DNA of 64,000 nucleotides from Bordetella parapertussis (GTDB lineage: Bacteria > Pseudomonadota > Gammaproteobacteria > Burkholderiales > Burkholderiaceae_B), in assembly GCA_945865935.1 (NCBI GenBank), contig CAMBFI010000001.1, forward strand, positions 1 to 64,000. The letters are read 5' to 3'. Below, piece by piece: positions 44,176 to 53,116 of this stretch. Positions within the stretch are counted from its first letter, which is position 1. Each line of letters opens with the position of its first letter. The translations under genes were made by a program, and so were the position numbers. Below the pieces are notes generated by a model, which ran no database searches, was not told where the DNA came from, and saw only the letters and a program-made list of their open reading frames with translations.

Positions 44176-45130
44176 TGATGCCGATCTGCTTGACCAGATC
44201 ACCCCAGACTTTGTCTTCTTTCTCGAGAAACTTAGCGAATTGTTGCGGTGTATCGGTGCTGCTTTGCGCACCGATCTCGGCGATACGCTTGACCATCGCA
44301 GGCGAGGCCATGACTTTCATGACTTCGGCGTAAAGTCGATCGACGATTGGTTTTGGAGTGCCTGCAGGCAAGAAGAGTGCGTACCACTCATACAACTCAA
44401 AGCCTGGGAAACCTGACTCCGCGATCGTTGGGATGTCCTTTAAGGCCTCAGGTCGTGTAGCCCCCGTCGTTGCGATAGGACGAAGCTTTCCACTCTTAAC
44501 GTGTGGGATCGTGGAAGTTGGGCTGTTGATCAGCATCTGGATATGTCCAGCAAGCAGATCTGTGAGTGCTGGACCGCCACCCTTGTAGCCGATCTCAGTG
44601 ATGTTTACGGCGGCAAGCTTAATCAGGTATTGCATAGAGAGCTGACCCGAGGTCAGGCCACCTGGCGTACCGTAAGCCAAAGTGCCTGGTTTCGCTTTTG
44701 CGAGAGCAACGAGTTCTTGTAGATTCTTGGCAGGCACGCTAGGGTTGACGGTGAGGATGCCAGGCATCAGCGCGAGCATCGCAAGAGGGATGAAATCTTT
44801 CTTGCTGTCGTAAGGTAAGCTCTTGGTAATGTGCGGGTTAATCGCGTGTGCGCTAATGAACAGACCAATTGTGTTGCCATCAGGAGCTGCCCTTGCAACT
44901 TCTCGGGTCGCAATAGTGCTGTTCGCACCTGGCTTATTCACCACGAGCACGGGCTGCCCAAGGGCTTTGGAAAGATCGGGAGCGATCGCTCGGGCCAGCA
45001 CGTCTGAGGTGCCACCAGGTGCAAAGGTAACGATGAGTTGAATCGGCTTATTCGGCCAGTCAGTTTGTGCAAAGCTCGAGAGCGCGAAACTGCTTGCCGC
45101 GAGTGCAAACAAGAATTTAATTTTTTTCAT
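44165..45130 (-). CDS. Bug/TctC-family periplasmic solute-binding protein
   Basis: 321 residues. A signal peptide (FALAASSFALSSFAQT) precedes DWPNKPIQLIVTFAPGGTSD, VVNKPGANSTIATREV, GYKGGGPALTDLLAGH and ALFLPAGTPKPIVD, all typical. It is the last gene of the minus-strand operon, 51 bases after the racemase-like CoA-transferase gene. This suggests a periplasmic receptor for the acid that the operon degrades. It has no transporter subunits nearby. Confidence 0.93.
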   Translation of the reverse strand: MKKIKFLFALAASSFALSSFAQTDWPNKPIQLIVTFAPGGTSDVLARAIAPDLSKALGQPVLVVNKPGANSTIATREVARAAPDGNTIGLFISAHAINPHITKSLPYDSKKDFIPLAMLALMPGILTVNPSVPAKNLQELVALAKAKPGTLAYGTPGGLTSGQLSMQYLIKLAAVNITEIGYKGGGPALTDLLAGHIQMLINSPTSTIPHVKSGKLRPIATTGATRPEALKDIPTIAESGFPGFELYEWYALFLPAGTPKPIVDRLYAEVMKVMASPAMVKRIAEIGAQSSTDTPQQFAKFLEKEDKVWGDLVKQIGIKPE

Positions 45131-45181
45131 TTGAAGTCTCCAAGTGTTTTCGGTTTTAGTTTTAATGGTCTGCTGCGTATG

Positions 45182-46288
45182 TTATTTCAAAACCTCTTGC
45201 GTGTGTGCACCCAGCACGGGGCTTGTGTTGTCGGGGTTTTCGCTAAGGAAGACTGCGCTAATAGGGGTTGGCAAGGCGGGCATGCGTTGTCCGCTAGCGA
45301 CAATGACCCCGCGATTAAAGACGCCACGCGCCTTGAAGTGTGGATCTGATACGGCTTGCTCGAGTCCAATGACCTCTGTGACGCAAGTGTCTTTCCCTTC
45401 AAACTTTTCGAGCCAGTACGCCGCCGGATGTTGAGCAATGGTTTTTGCGACACTGGCTTTTACGAGCGCTGGATTGTCGAGATGTTCAAGTTCAGATAAA
45501 CCAAGAATCGACAGAAAGTTATTCCAAAACTTATCCTCCAGTGGAGCGGCTGCAAGATACTTATCATCTGCAGTTTGATAGATCTGATACCGAGGGCTGC
45601 CGCCCGTCACTAGCTCATCACCCGCTTTAGGCCACTCATCTGCGGCCCAGCCCGCTCCCAGCCCCCAGTACATCAGGGGAAACAGATTATCGGACATCGA
45701 TATATCAAGATGACACCCCACGCCGGTTTGATCGCAGTGGCGCAGTCCCAACAAAATATTCATCACGGCTGGGTAAGCGCCCGCTGCAAGGTCTGCGGTG
45801 AGGACGGGCGGCACGAAGGGTGCACCAGACTGATCGCTGCCAAGACGCACCATACCGGTACGGGCTTGATAATTCATGTCATGCGCTGCCACTTGAGCAT
45901 AGGGACCATACTGCCCAAAACCCGTAATCGAGCAGTAAATGATGCGCGGGTTAAGCGCTTTCGCGGCTTCGTAGCCTAAACCGAGGCGATCCATCACCCC
46001 CGGTCTGAATTGCTCAACGATGACGTCCGCTTGGGCGATCAGGATTTCAATCTTCTTTCGGATTGTCGGGTCTTTGAGGTCTGCGACGATCGATTTTTTT
46101 CCACGATTCAAGAGGCAGAAATTTACGCTGTCGGGCCCGACCTTTGGTTCGTAATCCCGCATATCGTCGCCCGAGGCGCGTTCAATCTTAATGACATCCG
46201 CGCCCGCATCCGCCAAGAGCAGTGTGCACATGGGTCCTGGCAAGAGCGTACTGAAGTCCAGCACTTTGACTCCCTCAAGCGGCTGCAT
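45182..46288 (-). CDS. CaiB/BaiF protein, alpha-methylacyl-CoA racemase-like
   Basis: 368 residues. The class III fold is shown by LEGVKVLDFSTLLPGPMCTL, NRGKKSIVADL, the Asp in LTADLAAGAYP (about 160) and GVGCHLDISMSDN. The stretch AAHDMNYQARTGMVRLG matches the catalytic His region (HDINY) of alpha-methylacyl-CoA racemases, which invert the 2-methyl branch. It overlaps the preceding pseudo-dehydrogenase gene by 14 bases (46275-46288), so translation is tightly coupled. A racemase would help when ring-cleavage products are branched. Confidence 0.88.
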   Translation of the reverse strand: MQPLEGVKVLDFSTLLPGPMCTLLLADAGADVIKIERASGDDMRDYEPKVGPDSVNFCLLNRGKKSIVADLKDPTIRKKIEILIAQADVIVEQFRPGVMDRLGLGYEAAKALNPRIIYCSITGFGQYGPYAQVAAHDMNYQARTGMVRLGSDQSGAPFVPPVLTADLAAGAYPAVMNILLGLRHCDQTGVGCHLDISMSDNLFPLMYWGLGAGWAADEWPKAGDELVTGGSPRYQIYQTADDKYLAAAPLEDKFWNNFLSILGLSELEHLDNPALVKASVAKTIAQHPAAYWLEKFEGKDTCVTEVIGLEQAVSDPHFKARGVFNRGVIVASGQRMPALPTPISAVFLSENPDNTSPVLGAHTQEVLK

Positions 46289-46946
46289 CGTCGTCCTCGA
46301 TGAGAAGATTCTGTTTTAACCAAGCGTTGCGCGCGCGACGAGCTGGCGCATAAGCTTCTTGGCCGAGTTGCTCGTATAGATCCTGGGTGACCTCGAAATG
46401 ATGATGCAAACCCGAGCGATTTAATAGCGCGATTGGACCGTCTGGATAACCCAGGCCAAGTCTAAGCGTCATATCCATGTCGTTGGCCGTGGCCAGACCC
46501 TCGTCGAGACGGCGCAGCGCTGCGTTGTAATAAGGACGAACGAGACGGTTAAGAATCCTGCCTGGAAAGTCATTGCAGATTGCGACGACTAGCCCTGAAG
46601 CCTCAAAAGCTGCACGCGCCGCTGCAAGTGCTTGGGTACTGGTGTAGGGCTTGCGCACGAGTTCCACGAGCTTTGTTGGCGCATCGTCACCCAAACGGAA
46701 ACGAGCAAAGCCAAGCACATTCTCAGGACCATTGTCGTCATCAATATGAATGCCTAAACATTCGTTACCGAGTTCGACTGCGATGAATGTCGCGGCCTCG
46801 TGATCAAACACTGAATTGGCAAAGGCTTCAGCAGCATCTTGTCCGATATAGACCAGGCTAGTGCCTTTGGAATCTGCTTGATTGATAAAGGCATGCTTGT
46901 CTGGAAAGGACTGACTGTCGCCCGCTGCAATGATTTGATAGGTCAT
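46275..46946 (-). CDS. 3-hydroxyacyl-CoA dehydrogenase-like pseudoenzyme (NAD domain lost)
   Basis: 223 residues from the ATG at 46946. The C-terminal dimerisation domain is intact (ICNDFPGRILNRLVRPYYN, DMTLRLGLGYPDGPIAL). The N-terminal Rossmann start lacks GxGxxG (MTYQIIAAGDSQSFPD), and the catalytic His, normally in HFFNP, is replaced in a stretch reading ARFRLGDDAP. Oxidation of hydroxyacyl-CoA is therefore unlikely; a structural partner or regulator is more plausible. It begins four bases after the intact homologue, so the two were probably made by duplication. Confidence 0.8.
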   Translation of the reverse strand: MTYQIIAAGDSQSFPDKHAFINQADSKGTSLVYIGQDAAEAFANSVFDHEAATFIAVELGNECLGIHIDDDNGPENVLGFARFRLGDDAPTKLVELVRKPYTSTQALAAARAAFEASGLVVAICNDFPGRILNRLVRPYYNAALRRLDEGLATANDMDMTLRLGLGYPDGPIALLNRSGLHHHFEVTQDLYEQLGQEAYAPARRARNAWLKQNLLIEDDDAAA

Positions 46947-46950
46947 GCTG

Positions 46951-47826
46951 TCAGGCTCCGAAAATCTTGTTGCTGTCATACGTATGAAAGCCCTTGCCGG
47001 TTTTACGGCCCAAGCGTCCTGCACCAATCATGCGCTTGACGAGCGGTGGGCATGCTGCCCGCGGCTCGTTCGTCACGCCGTGAAGCGCCTCGCAGAGTAA
47101 GAGTTGCGTATCCATACCCACCATATCGAGCAGTTCAAGTGGGCCCAGTGGGTAGCCGAGCGCAGTTTTAACAGCAAGGTCGATGTCTGCGGGCTCGGCA
47201 ACACCTTGGTCGACCAGATTAATCACATCGTTATGCCAAGGGACAAGAAAGTAATTGAGGATAAATCCCGGGGTGTCACGTGTACGCACAGGACGCTGCC
47301 CTAGGGCTTCACATAATTTCCACGCTTTGTCGAAGGTCTCGTCCGAAGTATTCATTCCAGGCGACATTTCAACCAGTTTCATCAATTGTGCAGGTAAACA
47401 AAAATGCATGCCGACAAAACGATCGTCGCGCCCGGTTCCGCCCGCAATCTCGGTGATCGATATGGTCGACGTATTGGAAGCAAAAAGAGTGTGGGAGGGA
47501 CAGACATCATTGAGCTGTTTAAAGATAGCGTGCTTGACCTTAAGATCTTCAAACACCGCCTCGATGACTAAATCGCAATCGCTAAAGTCTTGAATACTTG
47601 TGGTGGTTAAAAATTGCGCCATGATCAGCGCGTCTTCGCCCTCGGCAAGTTTGCCTCGTTCGACGGACTTTTTGAGAAAAGCGGCGGCTTGTTTACGTGC
47701 GTTTTCTAGAGGCTCGGGCTTTAAGTCGTAAATGCGGGTTTTAAAGCCGGCGCGTGCTGCAACGATGGCGATGCCGGTGCCCATCGTGCCACAGCCGACA
47801 ATTCCAATGGTTTGCTTGGCGTTCAT
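46951..47826 (-). CDS. 3-hydroxyacyl-CoA dehydrogenase
   Basis: 291 residues. It oxidises a 3-hydroxyacyl-CoA to the 3-oxo form with NAD. The Rossmann motif GIVGCGTMGTGIAIVAARAG (about 8-27), the VIEAVFEDL segment, FASNTSTISIT (substrate Ser) and MHFCLPAQLMKLVE with the catalytic His (HFFNP in most members) are visible. The C-terminal domain follows (TPGFILNYFLVPWHNDVI). It overlaps the acyl-CoA dehydrogenase gene by four bases. In the operon it suits the later beta-oxidation of pimeloyl-CoA. Confidence 0.92.
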   Translation of the reverse strand: MNAKQTIGIVGCGTMGTGIAIVAARAGFKTRIYDLKPEPLENARKQAAAFLKKSVERGKLAEGEDALIMAQFLTTTSIQDFSDCDLVIEAVFEDLKVKHAIFKQLNDVCPSHTLFASNTSTISITEIAGGTGRDDRFVGMHFCLPAQLMKLVEMSPGMNTSDETFDKAWKLCEALGQRPVRTRDTPGFILNYFLVPWHNDVINLVDQGVAEPADIDLAVKTALGYPLGPLELLDMVGMDTQLLLCEALHGVTNEPRAACPPLVKRMIGAGRLGRKTGKGFHTYDSNKIFGA

Positions 47827-48998
47827 TTTTTATCCTTGCGTAAAAAGCTGCGCCCGATCAATTGGCGATGGACCTGATTGGTACCTTCCCAGATTTGCGT
47901 AATCTTGGCATCGCGCATGAGTCGCTCCACACGATAGTCTTTGCAATAGCCATAGCCACCTAGGAATTGCACAGCATCGGTTGCGATCCGCATCGCGAGA
48001 TCGGTCGCTTTAAGTTTAAGAATCGATGCCTCGATGCCCACATCGGGGGCATCATCTTGAATCAATTGAGCGACCCGCCATAGCCAAGATTCGACCAGTA
48101 CAAGTTCGGCAGCGAGGTCTGCGATGTTGAACTGTAAGCCTTGAAACTCTAGGAGCCGCTTGCCCGACTGACTGCGATTGTTCATGTATTCAATCGCATC
48201 CTCAAAGGCTGCGCGAGCGATTCCAAGGGCATGCGCTGCGACGCTCGGTCTGGATTTATTGAGCGAGGCGAGTAATATTTTTAAACCGTCACCGGGGGCG
48301 CATAAAAGGTTCGCGCGAGGAATGCGCGCGTTGTCAAAGGCTAAGGATGCGGTGCCCGAGGCGCGCGTACCCATTTTGTCTTCGGTGCCGGTGATGCTGA
48401 AACCGGGTGTTCCCTTTTCAAGGACCACTGCAGAGATCGATTCCTTGCTGCCAGGGATTTCACTCCATTTGCCGAACATGATGTAGAGATCAGAAACATC
48501 GCCGTTCGAGATGAAAATCTTACTGCCATTCACAATGATCGAATCACCATCGGGAGTGAAAGTAGTTTTCATGCCCGTGGCATCAGACCCGGCTGTGGGC
48601 TCGGTGATGACCAACGACGCGAGCCCACCTTCAGCGATACGAGGGAGTAGGCGTGTCTTTTGCTCTTCGTTGCCGAAGTCCATCAAAGGCTTAACGGCAT
48701 GAAAATTCGTCGCCCAGATGATGCCAGTCGAGGCGCAGGCCTGACTGAGCTCGCGTACGCACGCGAGGTAGCAGGCGTAAGAAAGTGGTGCACCGCCGTA
48801 TTCTTCGGGGATGAACATGGCGTTCAAACCGAGTGCATTAATTTCTTGGACGTTGTCCCAAGGAAACTCACCTGATTTATCGTACTCAGCCGCACGCGGC
48901 GCAATTTTTTCACGCGCGAGTTGCTGCACTGAATCCAACAGCATGGATTCCTCTTGTGTCCATTTCTGCGAGGCGTCGAGACGACTTAATACATTCAT
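47823..48998 (-). CDS. acyl-CoA dehydrogenase (cyclohexanecarboxyl-CoA dehydrogenase type)
   Basis: 391 residues; FAD enzyme with the standard site: LVITEPTAGSDATGMKT, MGTRASGT, RDAKITQIWEGTNQVHRQ (catalytic Glu of EGT). In the alicyclic-acid operon it is best placed to make cyclohex-1-ene-1-carboxyl-CoA, the AliB step. That substrate is inferred from neighbours, since the sequence alone does not distinguish it from other short-chain enzymes. The stop overlaps the 3-hydroxyacyl-CoA dehydrogenase start by four bases. Confidence 0.9.
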   Translation of the reverse strand: MNVLSRLDASQKWTQEESMLLDSVQQLAREKIAPRAAEYDKSGEFPWDNVQEINALGLNAMFIPEEYGGAPLSYACYLACVRELSQACASTGIIWATNFHAVKPLMDFGNEEQKTRLLPRIAEGGLASLVITEPTAGSDATGMKTTFTPDGDSIIVNGSKIFISNGDVSDLYIMFGKWSEIPGSKESISAVVLEKGTPGFSITGTEDKMGTRASGTASLAFDNARIPRANLLCAPGDGLKILLASLNKSRPSVAAHALGIARAAFEDAIEYMNNRSQSGKRLLEFQGLQFNIADLAAELVLVESWLWRVAQLIQDDAPDVGIEASILKLKATDLAMRIATDAVQFLGGYGYCKDYRVERLMRDAKITQIWEGTNQVHRQLIGRSFLRKDKK

Positions 48999-49013
48999 GA
49001 TGGGTGTCCGAAA

Positions 49014-49772
49014 TTATTGCAACATGCCGTGTCCACCATCAATGTAGATGGTTTCTCCCGTCATGTAAGGGGAATTCAGTACAAAAAGTGAGGTAACGAG
49101 TTGGCCCACATCCTGAGCCTTGCCTGGCACGCCGGCGGGAATGCGTTTGGCGAGGAACTCAGCAAGCGGTCCTTTCTCGAGCATCTCGCGGTTAAAGTCG
49201 GTTTGGATATAGCCTGGCGCGACGTTCAATACACGGATTCCCTTCGAGGCCCATTCGACCGCCATGCAGCGTGTCATGGCCGCAACGGCGGCCTTTGTGG
49301 CGCAATAGGTAAGGTGTTGTTTGATGCCCAGCTTGTCAAAGAACGAGCCGATGTTCACGATTAGGCCACTCTTGTTTTCAAGTAAGTGAGGATAGGCCAC
49401 CTGGCTTGCGGCAAGAACTGAGTAGGCGTTGACATCCATGACGTTCTTGAACTCCGCCTCCGCGATGCTCTCGACGCGCCCTTGTGAATGAATACCTGCG
49501 TTATTGACTAGCCCAACGATGGGTTGGCCGCAACGCGTCACGACATCAGCGAAGGCATCTTTGAGTTGTTCGGGTCGACTGACATCGCATTTTGCGCTAA
49601 ACCACTGTGCTCGGTCGGCGTCTGTTGCGCCATCGACATGAGGTGCCTCACCTGATCGTGATAGACATCCCACCGCATAGCCTGCACGTGCTAATCCAAG
49701 CGAGATCGCTGCACCAATTCCGCGGCTTGCGCCCGTCACGATGATGCAACCCTTTGAAGTTGAGGCAGTCAT
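49014..49772 (-). CDS. short-chain dehydrogenase/reductase
   Basis: 252 residues. The cofactor motif TGASRGIGAAIS, NNAG, and the catalytic set SFFDKLGIKQHLTYCATKAA with Tyr and Lys in YCATK are clear. In the operon it could oxidise 2-hydroxycyclohexanecarboxyl-CoA to the 2-oxo form, the BadH role, before ring cleavage by the BadI-like hydrolase. Its sequence is not unusually close to BadH as far as I recall, so this is inference from position. It starts three bases from the crotonase gene. Confidence 0.88.
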   Translation of the reverse strand: MTASTSKGCIIVTGASRGIGAAISLGLARAGYAVGCLSRSGEAPHVDGATDADRAQWFSAKCDVSRPEQLKDAFADVVTRCGQPIVGLVNNAGIHSQGRVESIAEAEFKNVMDVNAYSVLAASQVAYPHLLENKSGLIVNIGSFFDKLGIKQHLTYCATKAAVAAMTRCMAVEWASKGIRVLNVAPGYIQTDFNREMLEKGPLAEFLAKRIPAGVPGKAQDVGQLVTSLFVLNSPYMTGETIYIDGGHGMLQ

Positions 49773-49774
49773 TT

Positions 49775-50557
49775 CTATTGATCCTTAAATACAGGAGGAC
49801 GTTTTTCTAAAAAGGCGGTCATCCCTTCTGTGGCATCTGCTGAGCGAAAAGCCAGTGTTGAGCAGTCTCGCTCGATACGAAGCCCTTCGGCAAGCGTGGT
49901 TTGCATGCCACGCAGGATAGCTTGCTTGGCCATGTCTAGCGCAATCAGTCCGTGTTTGAGGTAGGGTTTTAAAAACTCGCGACCGACTGCAGCAGAATCT
50001 TTCGAGTCGACGACACGCGTGACAAGTCCGATGCGCTCGGCTTCCGTTGCATCCACTGTACGCGCAGACAAGATCATGTCCAGTGCACGATCTTGACCAA
50101 TGACACGGGGTAGGCGTTGGGTGCCACCATATCCGGGGATGAGGCCAAGTTTGAGTTCAGGCAGACCCATTTTGGCACCAGGCGTTGCGACGCGGAACGT
50201 GCAAGACAGTGCGAGCTCTAGGCCGCCACCGAAGGCATAGCCATGAATAACCGCGACCGAGGGGACGCGTAATGCGGCCAAGCGATCAAAAACGCTCTGA
50301 CCAAAGCGCGCACCTTCATGCTCTTGCGTCAAGGTGCGTCCCATAAGCTCGGTGATATCTGCACCAGCACAAAAAGATTTTTCGCCTTCCCCAGTGACAA
50401 AGACGCCGCGCACTTGGCCCGCATCAATGGACTCTTCAATTTTCTGTAAAGCGCGGTCGAGCTGTCCCAGTATGTCAAAGCTCAACGCGTTAAGTGCCTT
50501 GGGGCGATTGAGGTGTAAGTGAGCGAGTTGGTCGGCGATATTGAGTTCAATGGCCAT
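49775..50557 (-). CDS. enoyl-CoA hydratase (cyclohex-1-enecarboxyl-CoA hydratase type)
   Basis: 260 residues. The crotonase site is complete: [26 protein letters not shown] (first Glu, about 113) and [18 protein letters not shown] (second Glu, about 133). It adds water to an enoyl-CoA. In the cluster it is well placed to make 2-hydroxycyclohexanecarboxyl-CoA from the cyclohexene form, the BadK step. The gene is flanked by two-base and eight-base gaps, so the five central genes are a compact operon. Confidence 0.9.
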   Translation of the reverse strand: MAIELNIADQLAHLHLNRPKALNALSFDILGQLDRALQKIEESIDAGQVRGVFVTGEGEKSFCAGADITELMGRTLTQEHEGARFGQSVFDRLAALRVPSVAVIHGYAFGGGLELALSCTFRVATPGAKMGLPELKLGLIPGYGGTQRLPRVIGQDRALDMILSARTVDATEAERIGLVTRVVDSKDSAAVGREFLKPYLKHGLIALDMAKQAILRGMQTTLAEGLRIERDCSTLAFRSADATEGMTAFLEKRPPVFKDQ

Positions 50558-50565
50558 AGGGGCTC

Positions 50566-52248
50566 CTAGGTGCTACTAGCTGATTCGGGATTCTTCCAAC
50601 GCACGGGGGTAGGTTGGAGTTCGCCGCGTTTGGTCATTTCTATCAGTTCGCGCTTCAGAATCTTTCCACTAGCAGTCAAGGGAAACGCGGGCATCACGAT
50701 AAAAAACTCGGGCATGTCGTACTTGGATAGACCGACTGCGTGCAAGTGCTGCAGGACTTCGTTGGGATCGAGATCGCCAGCACTTCGCGTAAGTACGGCG
50801 AGGCATACCCGCTCGCCCAACCGGTCGTCTGCGATCGGGAATGCCGCAGCCTTGGCGATGTTTGCGTGCCGATGCGCGAGATCTTCAATACGCGCGGGAT
50901 GGATATTGTGTCCACCGCGAATAATGAGATCCTTCTTGCGTCCGACGATTTGCAGACAGCCTTGATTGTCCATGACACCCAGGTCGCCGCTCATGAACCA
51001 GCCAGAGCCATTGAAAGAGCGCTCTGTTGCAGTTTGATCATCAAAGTAGCCGAGTGTTAAGACGCCACCGCGACCACCGATCTCACCGACTTGTCCAATC
51101 GGTAGTTCGTTATCTGGATTTTCGGCATCAAAAATGCGAATCTCATAACCAAGCCCAGAGCGTCCGCAGGTCGCGACAATTGTGTTGGTAGGATCTGTCG
51201 GCAGGGTGTATTGATGTGAGCCGTTCTCGGTCATGCCATATACATTTTGCGGCGTAATGCCGATACGCAGAAACTGTTCAGCGACTTCGCGTGGGATGGG
51301 AGAACCTGCCATATAAAAGGACTTGACCTGCCCGAGCGCAGATAAGCCGCGCTTGCGAAACTCATCCAAAATATCCATAGCATGGGTCGGCACGCCCATG
51401 ACATAGGTCGCGTGACTCGCGATGATCCAATCGATCGCAGGCGTACCGGACGCGTAGTTGTGAATCGCGAGCTGCATACCAGCGCTCAACCATTGTTCGG
51501 CAGCGACCGTGCCGATGTGATGGCTCAGCGGGCTCAGTGTGAGCAAAATCGTTTCAGTGTTGTGGTGCCAGTCCTTCACCATACTGCGACCATTGGCCAG
51601 CAAAGTGTTGTCACTATGCATGACCCCCTTGGGCAATCCTGTCGTGCCTGACGTAAACGCGAGGTAAACAATTTTGTCTGGATGATCGACGGGTACGGGT
51701 TGCGCGTTCAGGTCGCTGCATTCCTTCGGAAAGGGTAGTGTTCCTGTGGCGAGGGACGCCGCTTGATTGAAATGTGCGCCCGAGACATAGGTGGCCCGCA
51801 GCGACTTTACTTGCTCCAGTTTGTCGAAAATCGGCCGCTTAACAGCATCGGAGCCGTAGCCTGGTGTAGTGAAAAATGCTTTGCAGTCAATACGTTTGAG
51901 TAAGGTAATGATCTCGTCTGCAGTGTAGCTTTGGTGTAAGGAGGGGCAACACACATAGCCGTTACGCGAGCATGCCAGCAAAATCATGACGCTTTCGACA
52001 CGGCTGGGTAGCCAAATTGCGACGCGGTCGCCAGCCTTGAGCCCAGCGTTGTGCAACGTCGCAGCCAAGGCTTCCACGGTATTGAAGACTTCAAGCCACG
52101 TAAGCGTTGTGAAGTTATCTCGCAACGCCACGGAGCTTGGTCGTTGTGTGGTGTGCTTGGCCAGCAAACCAAACATCGTATCGTGTTGCCACGCACCGCT
52201 TGCGTAATGCTCGCGGGTTTTCTGTGGATCATGCAAAGTCAGCATCAT
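50566..52248 (-). CDS. aliA: cyclohexanecarboxylate-CoA ligase-like AMP-binding enzyme
   Basis: 560 residues of the ANL superfamily. The adenylation motifs are YLAFTSGTTGLPKGVMHS (about 210-227), VYGMTENGSHQYT, GWFMSGDLGVM, RKKDLIIRGGHNIHP and the lysine in LTASGKILKREL. It makes an acyl-CoA from a free acid, ATP and CoA. Together with the BadI-type gene just upstream it fits AliA, which activates cyclohexanecarboxylate. The name rests on that neighbourhood, so a related alicyclic or cyclic acid is possible. Confidence 0.85.
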   Translation of the reverse strand: MMLTLHDPQKTREHYASGAWQHDTMFGLLAKHTTQRPSSVALRDNFTTLTWLEVFNTVEALAATLHNAGLKAGDRVAIWLPSRVESVMILLACSRNGYVCCPSLHQSYTADEIITLLKRIDCKAFFTTPGYGSDAVKRPIFDKLEQVKSLRATYVSGAHFNQAASLATGTLPFPKECSDLNAQPVPVDHPDKIVYLAFTSGTTGLPKGVMHSDNTLLANGRSMVKDWHHNTETILLTLSPLSHHIGTVAAEQWLSAGMQLAIHNYASGTPAIDWIIASHATYVMGVPTHAMDILDEFRKRGLSALGQVKSFYMAGSPIPREVAEQFLRIGITPQNVYGMTENGSHQYTLPTDPTNTIVATCGRSGLGYEIRIFDAENPDNELPIGQVGEIGGRGGVLTLGYFDDQTATERSFNGSGWFMSGDLGVMDNQGCLQIVGRKKDLIIRGGHNIHPARIEDLAHRHANIAKAAAFPIADDRLGERVCLAVLTRSAGDLDPNEVLQHLHAVGLSKYDMPEFFIVMPAFPLTASGKILKRELIEMTKRGELQPTPVRWKNPESASST

Positions 52249-52281
52249 GATCGAATGATTCCTTTATGCGCAGACAAGCCG

Positions 52282-53061
52282 TTATTGACCAAACTTCGAG
52301 GCATCTGGCTGACGACGTTCCGCAAAGGAGGCGGCCATTTCGTCATGCTCTTCGGTCTCAAGGTAGCCGCGTAACAGCAAGTCGTGCGCCATGCGGGACA
52401 GACCGCCGACGCCACCGTGCCGGGCATTAAATGCGGCCTTGATCGACGCTAGTGCGAAGGCTCCGCGATCGGCGATTTCAAGCGCCCATTTGCGTGTTTC
52501 AGCGCGTAACTCTGCGGCGGGAACGACCCGGTTGATCAGGCCCATATCAACCGCTTGCTGCGGTGAGATCTTGGGGTTTGAGTACCACATCTCTTTGGCG
52601 CGCTTTTTACCGATCAAGTCCTCGAGATACCATGTTCCGTAGCCTGCATCAAAACTGCCTACCATGGGCCCAACCTGACGGAACATGGCATTGTCCGCGG
52701 CGATCGTCACGTCACACACCATTTGCAATACGTTGCCACCACCGACTGCATAACCGTTTACCGAGGCGATCACGGGCTTTTGTAGCCGATCAATGCTTTC
52801 GTACATTTCAAGCGTTGGCAGGACGCCCGCATAGAGTTGCGTCTCTTCCATGCCGTCCTTGCGGCCACCCAAACAAAAAAAACGATCGCCTGCACCCGTC
52901 AGTACGATCACGCGAGTCCGGGTTTCCCTTCTGATTTCATTGATACAGTCGCGAATCTCATGACACATTTTTTCTGTGAACATGTTGCCGTCTTGCGGAC
53001 GATTCATCGTGATGGTTCCGATGGGGCCATCTTCTTCGTAAAGGATTTCGTCGAACTTCAT
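52282..53061 (-). CDS. badI: 2-ketocyclohexanecarboxyl-CoA hydrolase
   Basis: 259 residues from the ATG at 53061 (GGAG seven bases upstream), the length of BadI; an in-frame extension upstream is not supported. BadI opens the alicyclic ring, giving pimeloyl-CoA. It is a crotonase-fold relative of MenB, and shows RFFCLGGRKDGME, VGGGNVLQMVCDVTIAAD, QVGPMVGSFDAGYG with the Ser/Asp pair, and GKKRAKEMWY. These long, distinctive segments separate it from plain hydratases. It is the second gene of the operon, 33 bases before the ligase. Confidence 0.88.
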   Translation of the reverse strand: MKFDEILYEEDGPIGTITMNRPQDGNMFTEKMCHEIRDCINEIRRETRTRVIVLTGAGDRFFCLGGRKDGMEETQLYAGVLPTLEMYESIDRLQKPVIASVNGYAVGGGNVLQMVCDVTIAADNAMFRQVGPMVGSFDAGYGTWYLEDLIGKKRAKEMWYSNPKISPQQAVDMGLINRVVPAAELRAETRKWALEIADRGAFALASIKAAFNARHGGVGGLSRMAHDLLLRGYLETEEHDEMAASFAERRQPDASKFGQ

Positions 53062-53116
53062 TTGTGATCTCCTGCGACTAAAGTTTGAATGATTGATGTG
53101 TGTAAATGTATCTGAT

